Below, in pieces: positions 16,740-25,336 of a stretch of DNA of 64,000 nt. The translations under genes and the position numbers were made by a program. The notes beneath the pieces are model-generated. The model was not told the DNA's origin. It was given only the letters and a program-made list of their open reading frames with translations, and made no database searches. Each line of letters opens with the position of its first letter. Position 1 is the stretch's first letter. Source of the DNA: VRUE01 sp963796705 (GTDB taxonomy: Bacteria; Actinomycetota; Thermoleophilia; Solirubrobacterales; 70-9); contig CAWCMK010000001.1 in the NCBI GenBank assembly GCA_963796705.1, positions 310,001-374,000 of the forward strand, read 5' to 3'.

Positions 16740-18191
16740 TTAGGTTCCCGTTGTTGCATCGGTGTCAGGCCCGGCGCCGAATCCAGATGTGCTCGGAGGG
16801 CGCTCCCCCTCGCCCGGGTGCAGCTCAGAGAATGAGCGCACGATCCCTTCCGCCAACACGTTTAGATCAGATGCCGCCTTGCGGTCGGCATTGAGGCCGA
16901 ACACCATCTGGCCTGCGTAGCTGACGACGGCGATGCCAATCGTGTGTCCGGAAAACAACGGGACGAGCGGGAGAACCTCGACGAGGGGGGCGCCGAGTGC
17001 ATACAAGCGTCGCGAGGGTGCGGGGACGTTCGTGATCGTCAGATTGAACATCCGCGTGTCGCCGAACATCAAGCGGGCGAGCAGCGCCCCGGCGAGCGGC
17101 GGCCCCATGTCGGCCATGTCGACGATCATCTTGCCTCCGGCGCGCTGCGAGCCGGCCTTCAGCTGCTCTGCGCGCTCGACGACCTTGCGGTAGCGGACGA
17201 GCGGATCCGCCTCGGCGACCGGCAGCTCGACGAACAGGGAGGTCAGCTCGTTGCCGAGCGCGTGCTCGCGCTCTTCGGATCGGATGTTCACCGGAACCTG
17301 CGCACGCAGGCTGCGCTCCGGCGGCTCGTCACCGCGGGAGAGCAGCAGGTCTCGCAGCCCGCCCGCGCAAAGCGCCAGCACGACGTCGTTGACCGTGCCC
17401 CCGAGACGCGTCTTCGCCGCTTTGATCTCGGCCAGATCGAAGCGAACGATCGCGAAGCGGCGGGTGCCGCTCATCGGTCCGTTCAGGCTTGACGATGGCG
17501 CCCCGATCAGCTCCTCGCGCACAACCAGCTCCGCGGCCGCGCGGGCACGATCGAACGATTCGCGCGGGTGCAGCGCGGCCCCGACGCCGGCCCGCGCGCC
17601 GCGCACTAGCAGGCCAGGGGAGAGCCAGAATCGCCCCCCCGTGTCCTCACCGACCTCCTCATGACCGCGCTGCGGTGACCGCGCGGATGGAGGTGACCCG
17701 TCCGGAGAAGCGTCCAGCAGGGCGTTGCCGATATCGACCGAGCCGACGCCGTCCACGAGGCAGTGGTGCGTCTTGCTCGCAAGGGCCCAGCGGCCGCCCT
17801 CGAGTCCGTCGAGCAGCGCCATTTCCCACAGCGGCCGGTGCCGATCCAGACGGTGCGACCAGAAGTCCCCCAGCCACTCACAGAGCTCGGCCTCGCCACC
17901 CGGCGAGGGCAGCGTCGCATGGGGAACGTGGGCATCGAGGTCAAATTCCTTCGCCGGCTCCCAGCTCAGCCAGGTAAGCGGACCGGCCTGTGGACCGGAG
18001 AGCTCTTGGGAAAAGCGCGGCAGGGTGCCCATCCGCCCGCGCACGTAATCGCGAAGCTCAGCAATCTCCGGCGTCCCACCGCCGGGAAGAGGGTCGAAGA
18101 TGAGCGCCGCGCCCAGGTGCATGTGGGCGCTCTCGTCGGCCTGCTCGAGCTCGAGGAACATCGTGTCCAGCATGCTGAGCTGCTCGCTCAT
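16740..18191 (-). CDS. WS/DGAT family O-acyltransferase (wax ester synthase/diacylglycerol acyltransferase)
   Basis: 483 aa. Transfers acyl groups from acyl-CoA to alcohols or diacylglycerol for storage lipid at the inner membrane face. The N-terminal start MSEQLSMLDTMFLELE and the active site HHCLVDGVGSVDIG (HHxxxDG) near residue 141 are diagnostic; the later motifs NDVVLALCAGGLR and LTITNVPAPSRRLYALGA are also present. GGGAG lies 8 nt before the ATG at 18191. It fits with the thioesterases and other lipid genes in this part of the window. Confidence 0.92.
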   Translation of the reverse strand: MSEQLSMLDTMFLELEQADESAHMHLGAALIFDPLPGGGTPEIAELRDYVRGRMGTLPRFSQELSGPQAGPLTWLSWEPAKEFDLDAHVPHATLPSPGGEAELCEWLGDFWSHRLDRHRPLWEMALLDGLEGGRWALASKTHHCLVDGVGSVDIGNALLDASPDGSPPSARSPQRGHEEVGEDTGGRFWLSPGLLVRGARAGVGAALHPRESFDRARAAAELVVREELIGAPSSSLNGPMSGTRRFAIVRFDLAEIKAAKTRLGGTVNDVVLALCAGGLRDLLLSRGDEPPERSLRAQVPVNIRSEEREHALGNELTSLFVELPVAEADPLVRYRKVVERAEQLKAGSQRAGGKMIVDMADMGPPLAGALLARLMFGDTRMFNLTITNVPAPSRRLYALGAPLVEVLPLVPLFSGHTIGIAVVSYAGQMVFGLNADRKAASDLNVLAEGIVRSFSELHPGEGERPPSTSGFGAGPDTDATTGT

Positions 18192-18528
18192 TTCCTGACT
18201 CCCTTAGGCGGGGCTGTCGCTATTGAAAATACCGCTCAGCATGAGAGCCGGCATGTCGAACCGTGCCGTCTCGACCTCCGCTGAGCGGCTCCGACGCGCT
18301 CCCACGATCTCGCTGAGTGAGTTTGGCGTCCACAAGTCGCCCGATTCCGCCCGGCTGACCTCGGCTCCGCCGCACGACGCGGAGATCCTGGTCCAGCTGG
18401 TCTGTCATGACCTGCCGGGAACCGCCTCCCCAGGTTCCATGCGGTCGAGCTAAGCTTCGCCGAGGGTTTGAGTCCGTTCCGCCAACCGCGAGGCGGGCCG
18501 GACCGGTTATTCGAGGGGAGTCGAGACA
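18192..18528. other. Intergenic region, no convincing gene
   Basis: Only short ORFs without protein-like character. A 9-bp inverted repeat (CCGCTCAGC and GCTGAGCGG) lies just upstream of the acyltransferase start and could form a long-loop structure in its leader. Confidence 0.4.
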
Positions 18529-18633
18529 GTGAAGCGCCAAGCAATCGGTTTTGGGCTGGTGATAAACGCAACGCTGCTCGCCGGCCTCTGGGGCGCCCGC
18601 GTCCCCGGGCGCCCGCGTGGAGACCGCCGGTGA
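18529..18633 (+). CDS. Possible 34-aa leader peptide coupled to the TolB-like gene
   Basis: GTG at 18529 follows GAGGGGAG at a normal distance. The peptide MKRQAIGFGLVINATLLAG is a short membrane-type sequence with a basic tail (RPRGDRR). Its TGA overlaps the GTG start of the next gene (GTGA at 18630-18633), which suggests translational coupling. It is too short for homology recognition. Confidence 0.4.
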   Translation: MKRQAIGFGLVINATLLAGLWGARVPGRPRGDRR

Positions 18634-20186
18634 GTCTCCGGGAGCGCTGGGGTCTTCGTCTCCTCGGAATCGCGCTGCCAGTGCTCCTGCTGGTGGTGGC
18701 CGCCCCCGCAGCGGGGGCGGGGCAGATCGTCTTCCAACACGGCGCCGACATCTGGGTCATGAATGAGGACGGCAGCGGCGCCAAGCCGTTGCTCACCGTT
18801 GCCCAGGTACCGGGTATGACCTCAATCGGCAATCCCCACGTATTCCCCAACGGCGGCGCCGACCTCGCCTTCGAAGCGACCACGAACGCGAACAATGCCG
18901 CGATCGGCAGCGGCCCAGCTGGCGCCTGCGGCCTGCAGTGCACCGGCATCTACACGCTCGCCGGCGGAGCGGTGACGCGAATCACCTCCGCACCCGCCCC
19001 CTGCGGGCCAACGCCGCAGTGGTGCGGCTCCTTCAGCACCAACCCCGATTGGACCGCCGACGGCAAGATCGCCTACGAGTACAGCCAGTACACCTGGGAA
19101 TACAGCTGCATCATCCTGCCCTGCAACTGGACATTCACCTCGGCCCTGGAAGAGATCCACACGACCCCGCCCAGCCCGGGTGGCGCCGGGCCGACCTGGG
19201 CGGTCCAACACGGCGGTATCGGCTCTGATCTGGCGCCGCTGACCGATCCCGCCGATGCCGGCAAGATCGCCTATATCGGCGCGTCGATCTGCAGCCCTGA
19301 ATGCGTCTACCCGCTCTACATCTCTACCGGCGGGGGGACCGACACACCGGTGGTCTACGACGACAACCTGATCGACGCCGCCTGGAGCCCGGACGGCAGC
19401 ACCTTGGCCGACATCGAGGGCGGCGGTGAACGCGGCATCTGGACCTACGCGGCCAACGACGCAAGTACACCCGGAAAGAGTTTCGTCTGGGCGCTAGGCG
19501 ACCCGATCCAGAACGGCAGCGACCCGGGAAACAACCCCTTCGACGTCTCCTTCAGCGACGTCAGCTGGCTCGGCAACGGCAAGGTCCTCTTCTCGGCCGA
19601 GAACAACCTCTGGACGATCCCCGCCAGCTGCGGCAGCGGTGGCACGCCCTGTGCGTTTCCCCAGGATGCGACCCAGCTGACCACCGATGGCAGCCAGTCG
19701 GCCCCTGACACGAGTCCGGCCTGGACCTCGGCAGCTCAGATCGAGGGTGTCGGTGGCGGTCAGGGGCAGCAGAGCTCGGGGGCGAGCGCCAGCCACGGCC
19801 GACTGACGGGGCTAGCCAAAGGCAAGGCGAAGCTCGCCTTCAATCTCAGTGGCGGCGCCGCAGGAGCTCTCTCGAAAATCGTCGTCAAGCCCCCCAAGGG
19901 GCTCTCCTTCGCGAAGTCGCGCAAACGCCTCGCCAAGGGGATCGTCCTTAGAGCGGGCGGCAAGAAGTTGAAGTTCAGCGCCGGTCTGAGTCATGGCACC
20001 CTGGTCCTGTCGCCGAAACCGCCGCAGACCGAGTTGCAGATCACCATCGGCCCGCCCGCCACGAGGGTCAGCGAGGCCCTGGCCCTAAAAGCCCGCCATC
20101 ACTCGGTAAAGAAGCTGACGTTCACCGTCACCGCCACCGGAACGAGCGGCAAGACCACCCTGCAGCTCCAGCTGAAGCCCCAATAG
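18630..20186 (+). CDS. Secreted TolB-like beta-propeller protein with C-terminal Ig-like tail
   Basis: 518 aa. Signal peptide in residues 1-32 (GIALPVLLLVVAAPAAGAG). The mature protein starts IVFQHGADIWVMNEDGSG, a PD40/TolB blade, and shows further blades (NPDWTADGKIAYEYSQY, DAAWSPDGSTLADIEGGG, VSWLGNGKVLFSAENNLW). From about residue 385 there is a Lys-rich region and an Ig-like module typical of secreted proteins of Solirubrobacterales. GTG at 18630 places the signal peptide at the N-terminus; the open frame further upstream does not look coding. Confidence 0.78.
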   Translation: MSLRERWGLRLLGIALPVLLLVVAAPAAGAGQIVFQHGADIWVMNEDGSGAKPLLTVAQVPGMTSIGNPHVFPNGGADLAFEATTNANNAAIGSGPAGACGLQCTGIYTLAGGAVTRITSAPAPCGPTPQWCGSFSTNPDWTADGKIAYEYSQYTWEYSCIILPCNWTFTSALEEIHTTPPSPGGAGPTWAVQHGGIGSDLAPLTDPADAGKIAYIGASICSPECVYPLYISTGGGTDTPVVYDDNLIDAAWSPDGSTLADIEGGGERGIWTYAANDASTPGKSFVWALGDPIQNGSDPGNNPFDVSFSDVSWLGNGKVLFSAENNLWTIPASCGSGGTPCAFPQDATQLTTDGSQSAPDTSPAWTSAAQIEGVGGGQGQQSSGASASHGRLTGLAKGKAKLAFNLSGGAAGALSKIVVKPPKGLSFAKSRKRLAKGIVLRAGGKKLKFSAGLSHGTLVLSPKPPQTELQITIGPPATRVSEALALKARHHSVKKLTFTVTATGTSGKTTLQLQLKPQ

Positions 20187-20237
20187 CGGGCGAGCGCGAG
20201 TCAGCGGTTGCATTGAGAAAGATGCGCCGCTGCTGAC

Positions 20238-20903
20238 CTAGGATCCGCACTCGGCGAGCAGCGGGATCTGCTCTTCGTCAGTCTGGCCTTCCTGGCTGGT
20301 GAAGGTCGCGGTTGCCATCGGACTGCCGCTGCAGATGTCGCGGTCAAGGACGAGATAGCCCGACGGGCCGCCCGAGATCGTCAGCCCAAAGCTCTTCATC
20401 GGCGTGTTCGGCACTTCTTCGACCCCGGCCGTGATCCGGCCGCCCTTGGTCTCGACCGCGCCTTCGAGGAGGAGGTGCAGCGGACCACCGAGGACGTAGG
20501 CGAGGTGAAACTGCCTGCCAGGGCCCGAGACGACGTAGACGGGCCCGCTGAGGGGCTTGCCGAAAGCCGAGCTGATGACCCGGCTGGTACCCAGCGGCTT
20601 TTGCCCGGCGCAGTGCTTCGATTCGAGTTCCCGCCGAGCGCAGAGGCCGGCAATTGAGGTGGCGTCGACGAGCAGTACGGGGGGCAGCTCGACGCGGGCG
20701 GAGCGAATGTTCACGTCGCCCGGCCGGGTCTGCACCTCGAGGACAAGATCCGGCTTGGCGGTGCGCTTCGTTCCGCCGATCGCCCGCAGGGTTGCGTGCG
20801 GCTGGAAGGGCCGGGTGGTCGTCATTTCCGAACCGCCCCCACATCCTGCCAGCGCTGTGAGGACGACGGCCGCGGCAACGAACGTCGCAATGCCCGTACG
20901 CAT
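20238..20903 (-). CDS. Predicted lipoprotein of unknown function
   Basis: 221 aa, with signal peptide and lipobox LTALAGC at residues 16-22. The mature part (VELPPVLLVDATSIAGLCAR, VYVVSGPGRQFHLAYVLGG) follows the same plan as the secreted protein at 44614-45514: a short Cys pair, a strand-rich core and a terminal Cys. It probably binds a surface ligand, unknown. Its start is 10 bp downstream of the thioesterase gene stop, so they may share a transcript. Confidence 0.7.
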   Translation of the reverse strand: MRTGIATFVAAAVVLTALAGCGGGSEMTTTRPFQPHATLRAIGGTKRTAKPDLVLEVQTRPGDVNIRSARVELPPVLLVDATSIAGLCARRELESKHCAGQKPLGTSRVISSAFGKPLSGPVYVVSGPGRQFHLAYVLGGPLHLLLEGAVETKGGRITAGVEEVPNTPMKSFGLTISGGPSGYLVLDRDICSGSPMATATFTSQEGQTDEEQIPLLAECGS

Positions 20904-20913
20904 CGTTCGGGCG

Positions 20914-21384
20914 CTAGGAGGGCTCGGCCGCCGCCGGCTGATTTAGGCGGACGTGCCACTGCACCGTGGCCGTCGCGACCCGGATGCCCGAGGCGTCGGT
21001 CAGCTCGATCTCGCAGGGAAAGACGACCCTACCCTCCGAATCGAGCATCGCGAGCACGTCGTCCTTCTCGACGCCGAGCCGTGCTTTGGCTTCGATCGGT
21101 CCCGTGGCGATCTTTTCGTAGGCGATCTCGGCGCTGCGGGCGAGCGGGGTGATCTCCCCCAAGCGCTCCGCGAAGGCGCCGAGAAAAGCGGCACCCGAAG
21201 CTGCCTCGGCAACAGTGAAGAGCGCCCCCGCGTGCTGGGAGCCAACGTGGTTTGTCAGTTCTGCACGCTCGGGAAGCATCACCACCGACTCGCCCTCGCC
21301 GATCCTCGCTATGTCCAATCCGAGGAAGGCGGCGAACGGCACCGCCTCCCCCATTCCCTGTGCGATCGCGTCGAAGTCCGTCAC
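20914..21384 (-). CDS. Hotdog-fold thioesterase-like protein (PaaI/DUF4442 type)
   Basis: 156 aa. Residues 1-140 form one hotdog domain: the segment LTNHVGSQHAGALFTVAEAASGAA carries the hydrophobic central helix and the Asn/His/Gly positions seen in PaaI-like acyl-CoA thioesterases. It likely hydrolyses a CoA thioester in the cytosol, substrate unknown. It ends 10 bp before the lipoprotein start. Confidence 0.78.
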   Translation of the reverse strand: MTDFDAIAQGMGEAVPFAAFLGLDIARIGEGESVVMLPERAELTNHVGSQHAGALFTVAEAASGAAFLGAFAERLGEITPLARSAEIAYEKIATGPIEAKARLGVEKDDVLAMLDSEGRVVFPCEIELTDASGIRVATATVQWHVRLNQPAAAEPS

Positions 21385-21428
21385 CGAACCAGCCTACATC
21401 CGCGGGCCCGATGACGAGAGGTGAGAGC

Positions 21429-22877
21429 TCACGGCACGCGGTGGACCTCGAAAAGATTGGTGCCGAGCTCCTGCTCGGGCAGCCCAGCGGTGATCGCGAT
21501 CAGCTCCCCGGAGCGGGCGATGCCGTGCTGGGCGGCCAGCGCCGCGCAGTCGTCCAGGAGGCCGCGTATCTCGGTTTCGTGCTCGCTGATAACCGCGGTG
21601 ACACCGAACAGCAGCCGCAGGCGGCGGACCGTCTCGATCCGCGGCGAGACCGCGAGCACCGGCACCTTCGGGCGGTGCGCGGAGATCAACCGCGCGGTGC
21701 GGCCACTGCGGGTCGGCACGACCAGCGCCGCCAGCCCCAACCGGTAGACGGCTCCAACGGCGCTCTGTGCGACGGAGTCCGCGATGTCCTGGGTTGCCTG
21801 GTCCGTGCGGGTGAAGAGCCACTCGCCGTAGCGCAGGTCGGGCTCGGTGGCCCGCGCGATCCGGTCCATGACCCGGACCGCCTCGACCGGGTATCGGCCG
21901 ACGGCGGTCTCCTCGGAGAGCATCACCGCGTCGGTCCCGTCGTAGATCGCATTCGCGACGTCGGTCACCTCGGCCCGGGTCGGGCGGTTCTCGCGAACCA
22001 TCGAAGCCAGCATCTGGGTGGCGGTAATCGACGGCTTTGAGCGCAGCCCGGCCTCGCGGATCAGGCGCTTCTGGACCACCGGCACCTCGGCCAACGGCAG
22101 CTCGATGCCGAGGTCGCCGCGGGCGACCATGATCCCGCCGGTGGCCGCGCGCACGATCTCCGCTGCCGCCTCGGCGGCCTGTCGCTTCTCGATCTTGGCG
22201 ATCAGCGGGATGTCGGAGCCGAGCTCGCGCAAGCGCTCGGTTACCGGCTCCAGGTCCGCCGCGGAGGAGACAAATGACATCGCCAGCAGGTCGACCCCGT
22301 GCCCGACCGCGAACTCGACCCAACCCAGGTCGCCGTCGGTTGCGGCGCCCCCGATAACGCCCGGAATGTTCATCCCCTTGTGAGAGGAGAGTGTCCCACC
22401 CACCTCGACCTCTGCGTCGACGCCGTCGCCGTCGCCGTCGCCGTCGACCCGCAGGCGGATCGAGCCGTCGGCGAGGTAGACGAGCTCGTCCTCGCGCAGC
22501 GAGGTAATCCCCTGCCAGGCCACCGGGATCGTTTCCGCATCGCCGGGGACGTCGCGCGTTGTCAGCGTCACATGCATCCCGGTCTCGAGCTCGGCGACGT
22601 CGCCGCGCAGCTCGCCGATCCGCATCTTCGGACCGGGCAGGTCGCCGAGGACAGCCACCTCGCGGTCAACGCGCTCGGCAGCGGTACGGATCGCCTCAAT
22701 CGTCGCCGCGTGCCGGTCGCGGTCGGCGTGGGAGAAATTCAGCCGGAAGACGTCGACACCCGCCTCGACGAGCTCCTCGAGGGTCTCGGTGGCCCAGCTG
22801 GCGGGGCCGACCGTGGCGATGATCTTGGTGCGCCGCCGGCGGGCGCTCCCAGGGCTCGGTGTTGGGTTTGCATGCAT
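21429..22877 (-). CDS. pyk: Pyruvate kinase
   Basis: 482 aa. Converts phosphoenolpyruvate and ADP to pyruvate and ATP, the last step of glycolysis. Key motifs: RRTKIIATVGPAS at residue 15, FRLNFSHAD near 44, LIAKIEKRQAAE with the catalytic Lys, MVARGDLGIELP, SITATQMLASM and the C-terminal RSGRTARLISAHRPKVP effector region. The B-domain contains a GDGDGDGVDAEVEV stretch made by a GTCGCC-type hexamer run at 22421-22447. It is divergent from the P450 gene across 68 bp. Confidence 0.97.
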   Translation of the reverse strand: MHANPTPSPGSARRRRTKIIATVGPASWATETLEELVEAGVDVFRLNFSHADRDRHAATIEAIRTAAERVDREVAVLGDLPGPKMRIGELRGDVAELETGMHVTLTTRDVPGDAETIPVAWQGITSLREDELVYLADGSIRLRVDGDGDGDGVDAEVEVGGTLSSHKGMNIPGVIGGAATDGDLGWVEFAVGHGVDLLAMSFVSSAADLEPVTERLRELGSDIPLIAKIEKRQAAEAAAEIVRAATGGIMVARGDLGIELPLAEVPVVQKRLIREAGLRSKPSITATQMLASMVRENRPTRAEVTDVANAIYDGTDAVMLSEETAVGRYPVEAVRVMDRIARATEPDLRYGEWLFTRTDQATQDIADSVAQSAVGAVYRLGLAALVVPTRSGRTARLISAHRPKVPVLAVSPRIETVRRLRLLFGVTAVISEHETEIRGLLDDCAALAAQHGIARSGELIAITAGLPEQELGTNLFEVHRVP

Positions 22878-22945
22878 GACTAGGACGACTGTAGAGAGTG
22901 CGCCGCGGCAAGCTGTGAACAGTGCGCGACGGCACAGAACGTGAC

Positions 22946-24355
22946 ATGAGTTTGTGTGACACTGGGCACGTGGCGACTGCAGTCATCTCCCCGCAGAGCA
23001 CGGCGGGCCCGCTTGAGGCGGAGCAGCTGGAGGGCCTGCCCCGACCGCCGCTCGTCCAGATGCACCCCCTGGCGCAGCTGCTGCGCTTCAACCAGCGACA
23101 GATCCAGTTTGTCTTCGGAGCCCGACGCCGCCTCGGCGACGTCTTCGCTCTGCGCACTCCCGAGCCGAATCCGCTTGTGATCACCGGCCTGGCCGACGAC
23201 GTGCGCTCGCTTTTTACGGCCAGGCCCGAGGATGCTCCGTCGCTGGCGGCCGAGTCCCCGCTGCGACCGATCGTTGGCCCCGACTCGGTGCTGACCTCGC
23301 TCGGCGAGCGTCACATGCGCCAGCGCAAACTCCTGCTGCCACCTTTCCACGGCGAGGCGATCGAGCGTTACGCGCGGACGATCGCCGAGGTCGCCGAGCG
23401 GGAGATCGACAGCTGGCCGCTCGGGAGGCCCTTCTCAATCGCAGCCCGCATGCAGGCGATCACCCTCGACGTGATCATGGCGGGGATCTTCGGCATCGAG
23501 AGCCGGCCGGCGCCCGGAACCCCCGAGCACGGCCTGCGGAAGGTGATCAAGAGCCTGGTCAGTATTTCGACCAAGCCGATCGCCCAGGTCGCCGAGCTGA
23601 TGAACGTGCGCCGCGAGGACCCCGTCGGCTTCAACCGCCTCGGCCGCTCGCTGGTCGACCGGCGGATGGACGCCCTGATCGAGCTGCGCCGGCGCTCCGA
23701 TGACCTCGATGAGCGTCGCGACATCCTCTCCCTGCTGCTCTTGGCGAGGACCGATGAGGGCGAGGCGCTGAGCGACGATGAAATCCGCGACGAGCTCCTG
23801 ACCCTCGTCCTCGCCGGCCATGAGACGACTGCCAACTCGCTGGCCTGGGCCTGGGAGCGACTGCTGCGGACGCCGACGGCGCACGGGCGGCTGCTCGACG
23901 CGGTCCGCTCGCAAGACGGCGAGGAGGCGCAAAAGACGATCGAGGCGACGATCATCGAGGCGATGCGCTCGCGGCCCGTCGTCCCGATCGTGGGCCGGCG
24001 GCTGATGCGGCCCTGGCGGTTGGGTGAGTACGGCGTTCCCGCCGACTCGCCGGTCCTGATCAGCATCCTCTTGCTGCACCACCAAGAGGCCCTCTATCCG
24101 GAGCCGTTCGAGTTCAGACCCGAGCGATGGCTCGAGCGCAAGCCCGGTACCTACGAGTGGATTCCCTTCGGCGGGGGCATCCGCCGCTGCCTGGGTGCGG
24201 CACTGGCGATGGCCGAGCAACGTGTCGTCCTCGAGGCGACGGCGCGGCGCCTCGATCTGGAAGCCGCCGACCCCGAGCCCGAGCGCGCCCTGCACCGCAA
24301 CGTGACGATGATCCCGGCGCGCGGCGCGCGGGTGATCGTCCGTTCGCGCCGCTGA
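22946..24355 (+). CDS. Cytochrome P450
   Basis: 469 aa. Heme monooxygenase: the oxygen-activating helix LLTLVLAGHETTANSLAW near residue 290, the EXXR motif EAMR near 335 and the heme loop FGGGIRRCLGAALA near 405 with Cys as fifth ligand. It is of the soluble type, similar to the CYP110-like bacterial groups, without a membrane anchor. Several starts are possible: GTG 22922, ATG 22946 (used here) and GTG 22970. The [3Fe-4S] ferredoxin at 16426 could be its redox partner but is not adjacent. Substrate unknown, perhaps a fatty acid or terpenoid. Confidence 0.93.
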   Translation: MSLCDTGHVATAVISPQSTAGPLEAEQLEGLPRPPLVQMHPLAQLLRFNQRQIQFVFGARRRLGDVFALRTPEPNPLVITGLADDVRSLFTARPEDAPSLAAESPLRPIVGPDSVLTSLGERHMRQRKLLLPPFHGEAIERYARTIAEVAEREIDSWPLGRPFSIAARMQAITLDVIMAGIFGIESRPAPGTPEHGLRKVIKSLVSISTKPIAQVAELMNVRREDPVGFNRLGRSLVDRRMDALIELRRRSDDLDERRDILSLLLLARTDEGEALSDDEIRDELLTLVLAGHETTANSLAWAWERLLRTPTAHGRLLDAVRSQDGEEAQKTIEATIIEAMRSRPVVPIVGRRLMRPWRLGEYGVPADSPVLISILLLHHQEALYPEPFEFRPERWLERKPGTYEWIPFGGGIRRCLGAALAMAEQRVVLEATARRLDLEAADPEPERALHRNVTMIPARGARVIVRSRR

Positions 24356-24386
24356 GCCTCATCAGCGAGGGGCTAGTCTGCCGGCG

Positions 24387-25202
24387 GTGGAGGCAGCGCG
24401 AGCGACCAGCCTCGAGGAGGCGACGCGCCTGCAGGGTGAGGCCGGCAACTATTCGGTCCGGCTCGCTGAGGGCTGGGAGATCTGGGGACCGAGCGGCGGC
24501 TACCTCGCCGCGATCGCCCTCCGGGCGGCGGGCCAGATGGCGGAGATCCCGCGACCGGCCAGCTTCTACTGCCATTTCCTCAGCTCGCCGGCATTCGAGG
24601 AGGTCGAGCTCGCGGTTGAGGTTCTGAGGAGCGGCCGCCGCTCCGAGTCACTCTCGGTTGCGATGAGCCAGCGGGGCAAGCCGGTTCTGCAGGCGCTGGT
24701 CAGGACGGCGAGAGCCGCGCCCGGCTACCTGCACCAGACGACCGAGGCACCGGGCGTCCAGCCTCCCGAGGCATCCTCGCCACTAGCCCGAACCAAGGAC
24801 GGTAAGCCGATCTTCAGCTTCTGGGAGAACCTCAGCTGTCGCCGACCCGCGTCGGACTCCTCCGAGACGCCACCGCAACCGGTGGTGCGGGAGTGGGTTC
24901 GGTTCGAGCCGACCCCCCACTTTGACGATCCGTTCGTCGACGCCTCGCGGCCCCTGGTTCTGCTCGACACCTTCGGCTGGCCAGCCGCCTGGCAGCGATA
25001 CAGGGGCGCCGACTACGTGGCTCCGAACCTTGACACCTACGTCGCCTTTCACCAAAGCGCCGTCGAGAGCGACTGGCTTTTGGTCGACCACCAGTGCCCG
25101 ATCGCGACAGAGGGCCTGCTCGGAGTCAGCGGCCACATCTGGGATGTCCGAGGCCAGCTGCTCGCCAGCGGCAGCGCCCAGCTCTGCTGTATCCCGGGGT
25201 AA
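24387..25202 (+). CDS. Acyl-CoA thioesterase, TesB-like double hotdog
   Basis: 271 aa from GTG 24387. The N-terminal hotdog has WEIWGPSGGYLAAIALRAAG and FYCHFLSSPAFEEVELAVEVLRSGRR; the second half ends with DHQCPIATEGLLGVSGHIWD, the arrangement of TesB/acyl-CoA thioesterase II-like proteins. It likely releases free acid from an acyl-CoA in the cytosol. It follows the P450 gene by 30 bp and may be co-transcribed with it. Confidence 0.8.
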   Translation: MEAARATSLEEATRLQGEAGNYSVRLAEGWEIWGPSGGYLAAIALRAAGQMAEIPRPASFYCHFLSSPAFEEVELAVEVLRSGRRSESLSVAMSQRGKPVLQALVRTARAAPGYLHQTTEAPGVQPPEASSPLARTKDGKPIFSFWENLSCRRPASDSSETPPQPVVREWVRFEPTPHFDDPFVDASRPLVLLDTFGWPAAWQRYRGADYVAPNLDTYVAFHQSAVESDWLLVDHQCPIATEGLLGVSGHIWDVRGQLLASGSAQLCCIPG

Positions 25203-25205
25203 AGC

Positions 25206-25293
25206 GGAGAGGGAGGGATTCGAACCCTCGAGAGAGCTTGCGCCCCCTACTCGCTTAGCAGGCGAGTGCCTTCAGCCACTCGGCCACCTCTCC
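25206..25293 (-). tRNA. tRNA-Ser (anticodon GCT)
   Basis: 88 nt class II tRNA on the minus strand: acceptor GGAGAGG/CCTCTCC, anticodon loop CTGCTAA, long variable arm, and T-arm GAGGG TTCGAAT CCCTC. CCA is not encoded. Confidence 0.97.
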
Positions 25294-25336
25294 GGGGGCT
25301 CGATTGTAGGGCGGCGCGGATAGGCTCGGATACGAG

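Noticed and set aside
18223..18453. 76-codon ORF upstream of the TolB-like gene
   Set aside because: No ribosome binding site, composition typical of non-coding GC-rich DNA.
22878..22970. GTGACA-type direct repeats between pyk and the P450 gene
   Set aside because: Could be a regulator site, but spacing is irregular and no neighbouring regulator gene supports it.
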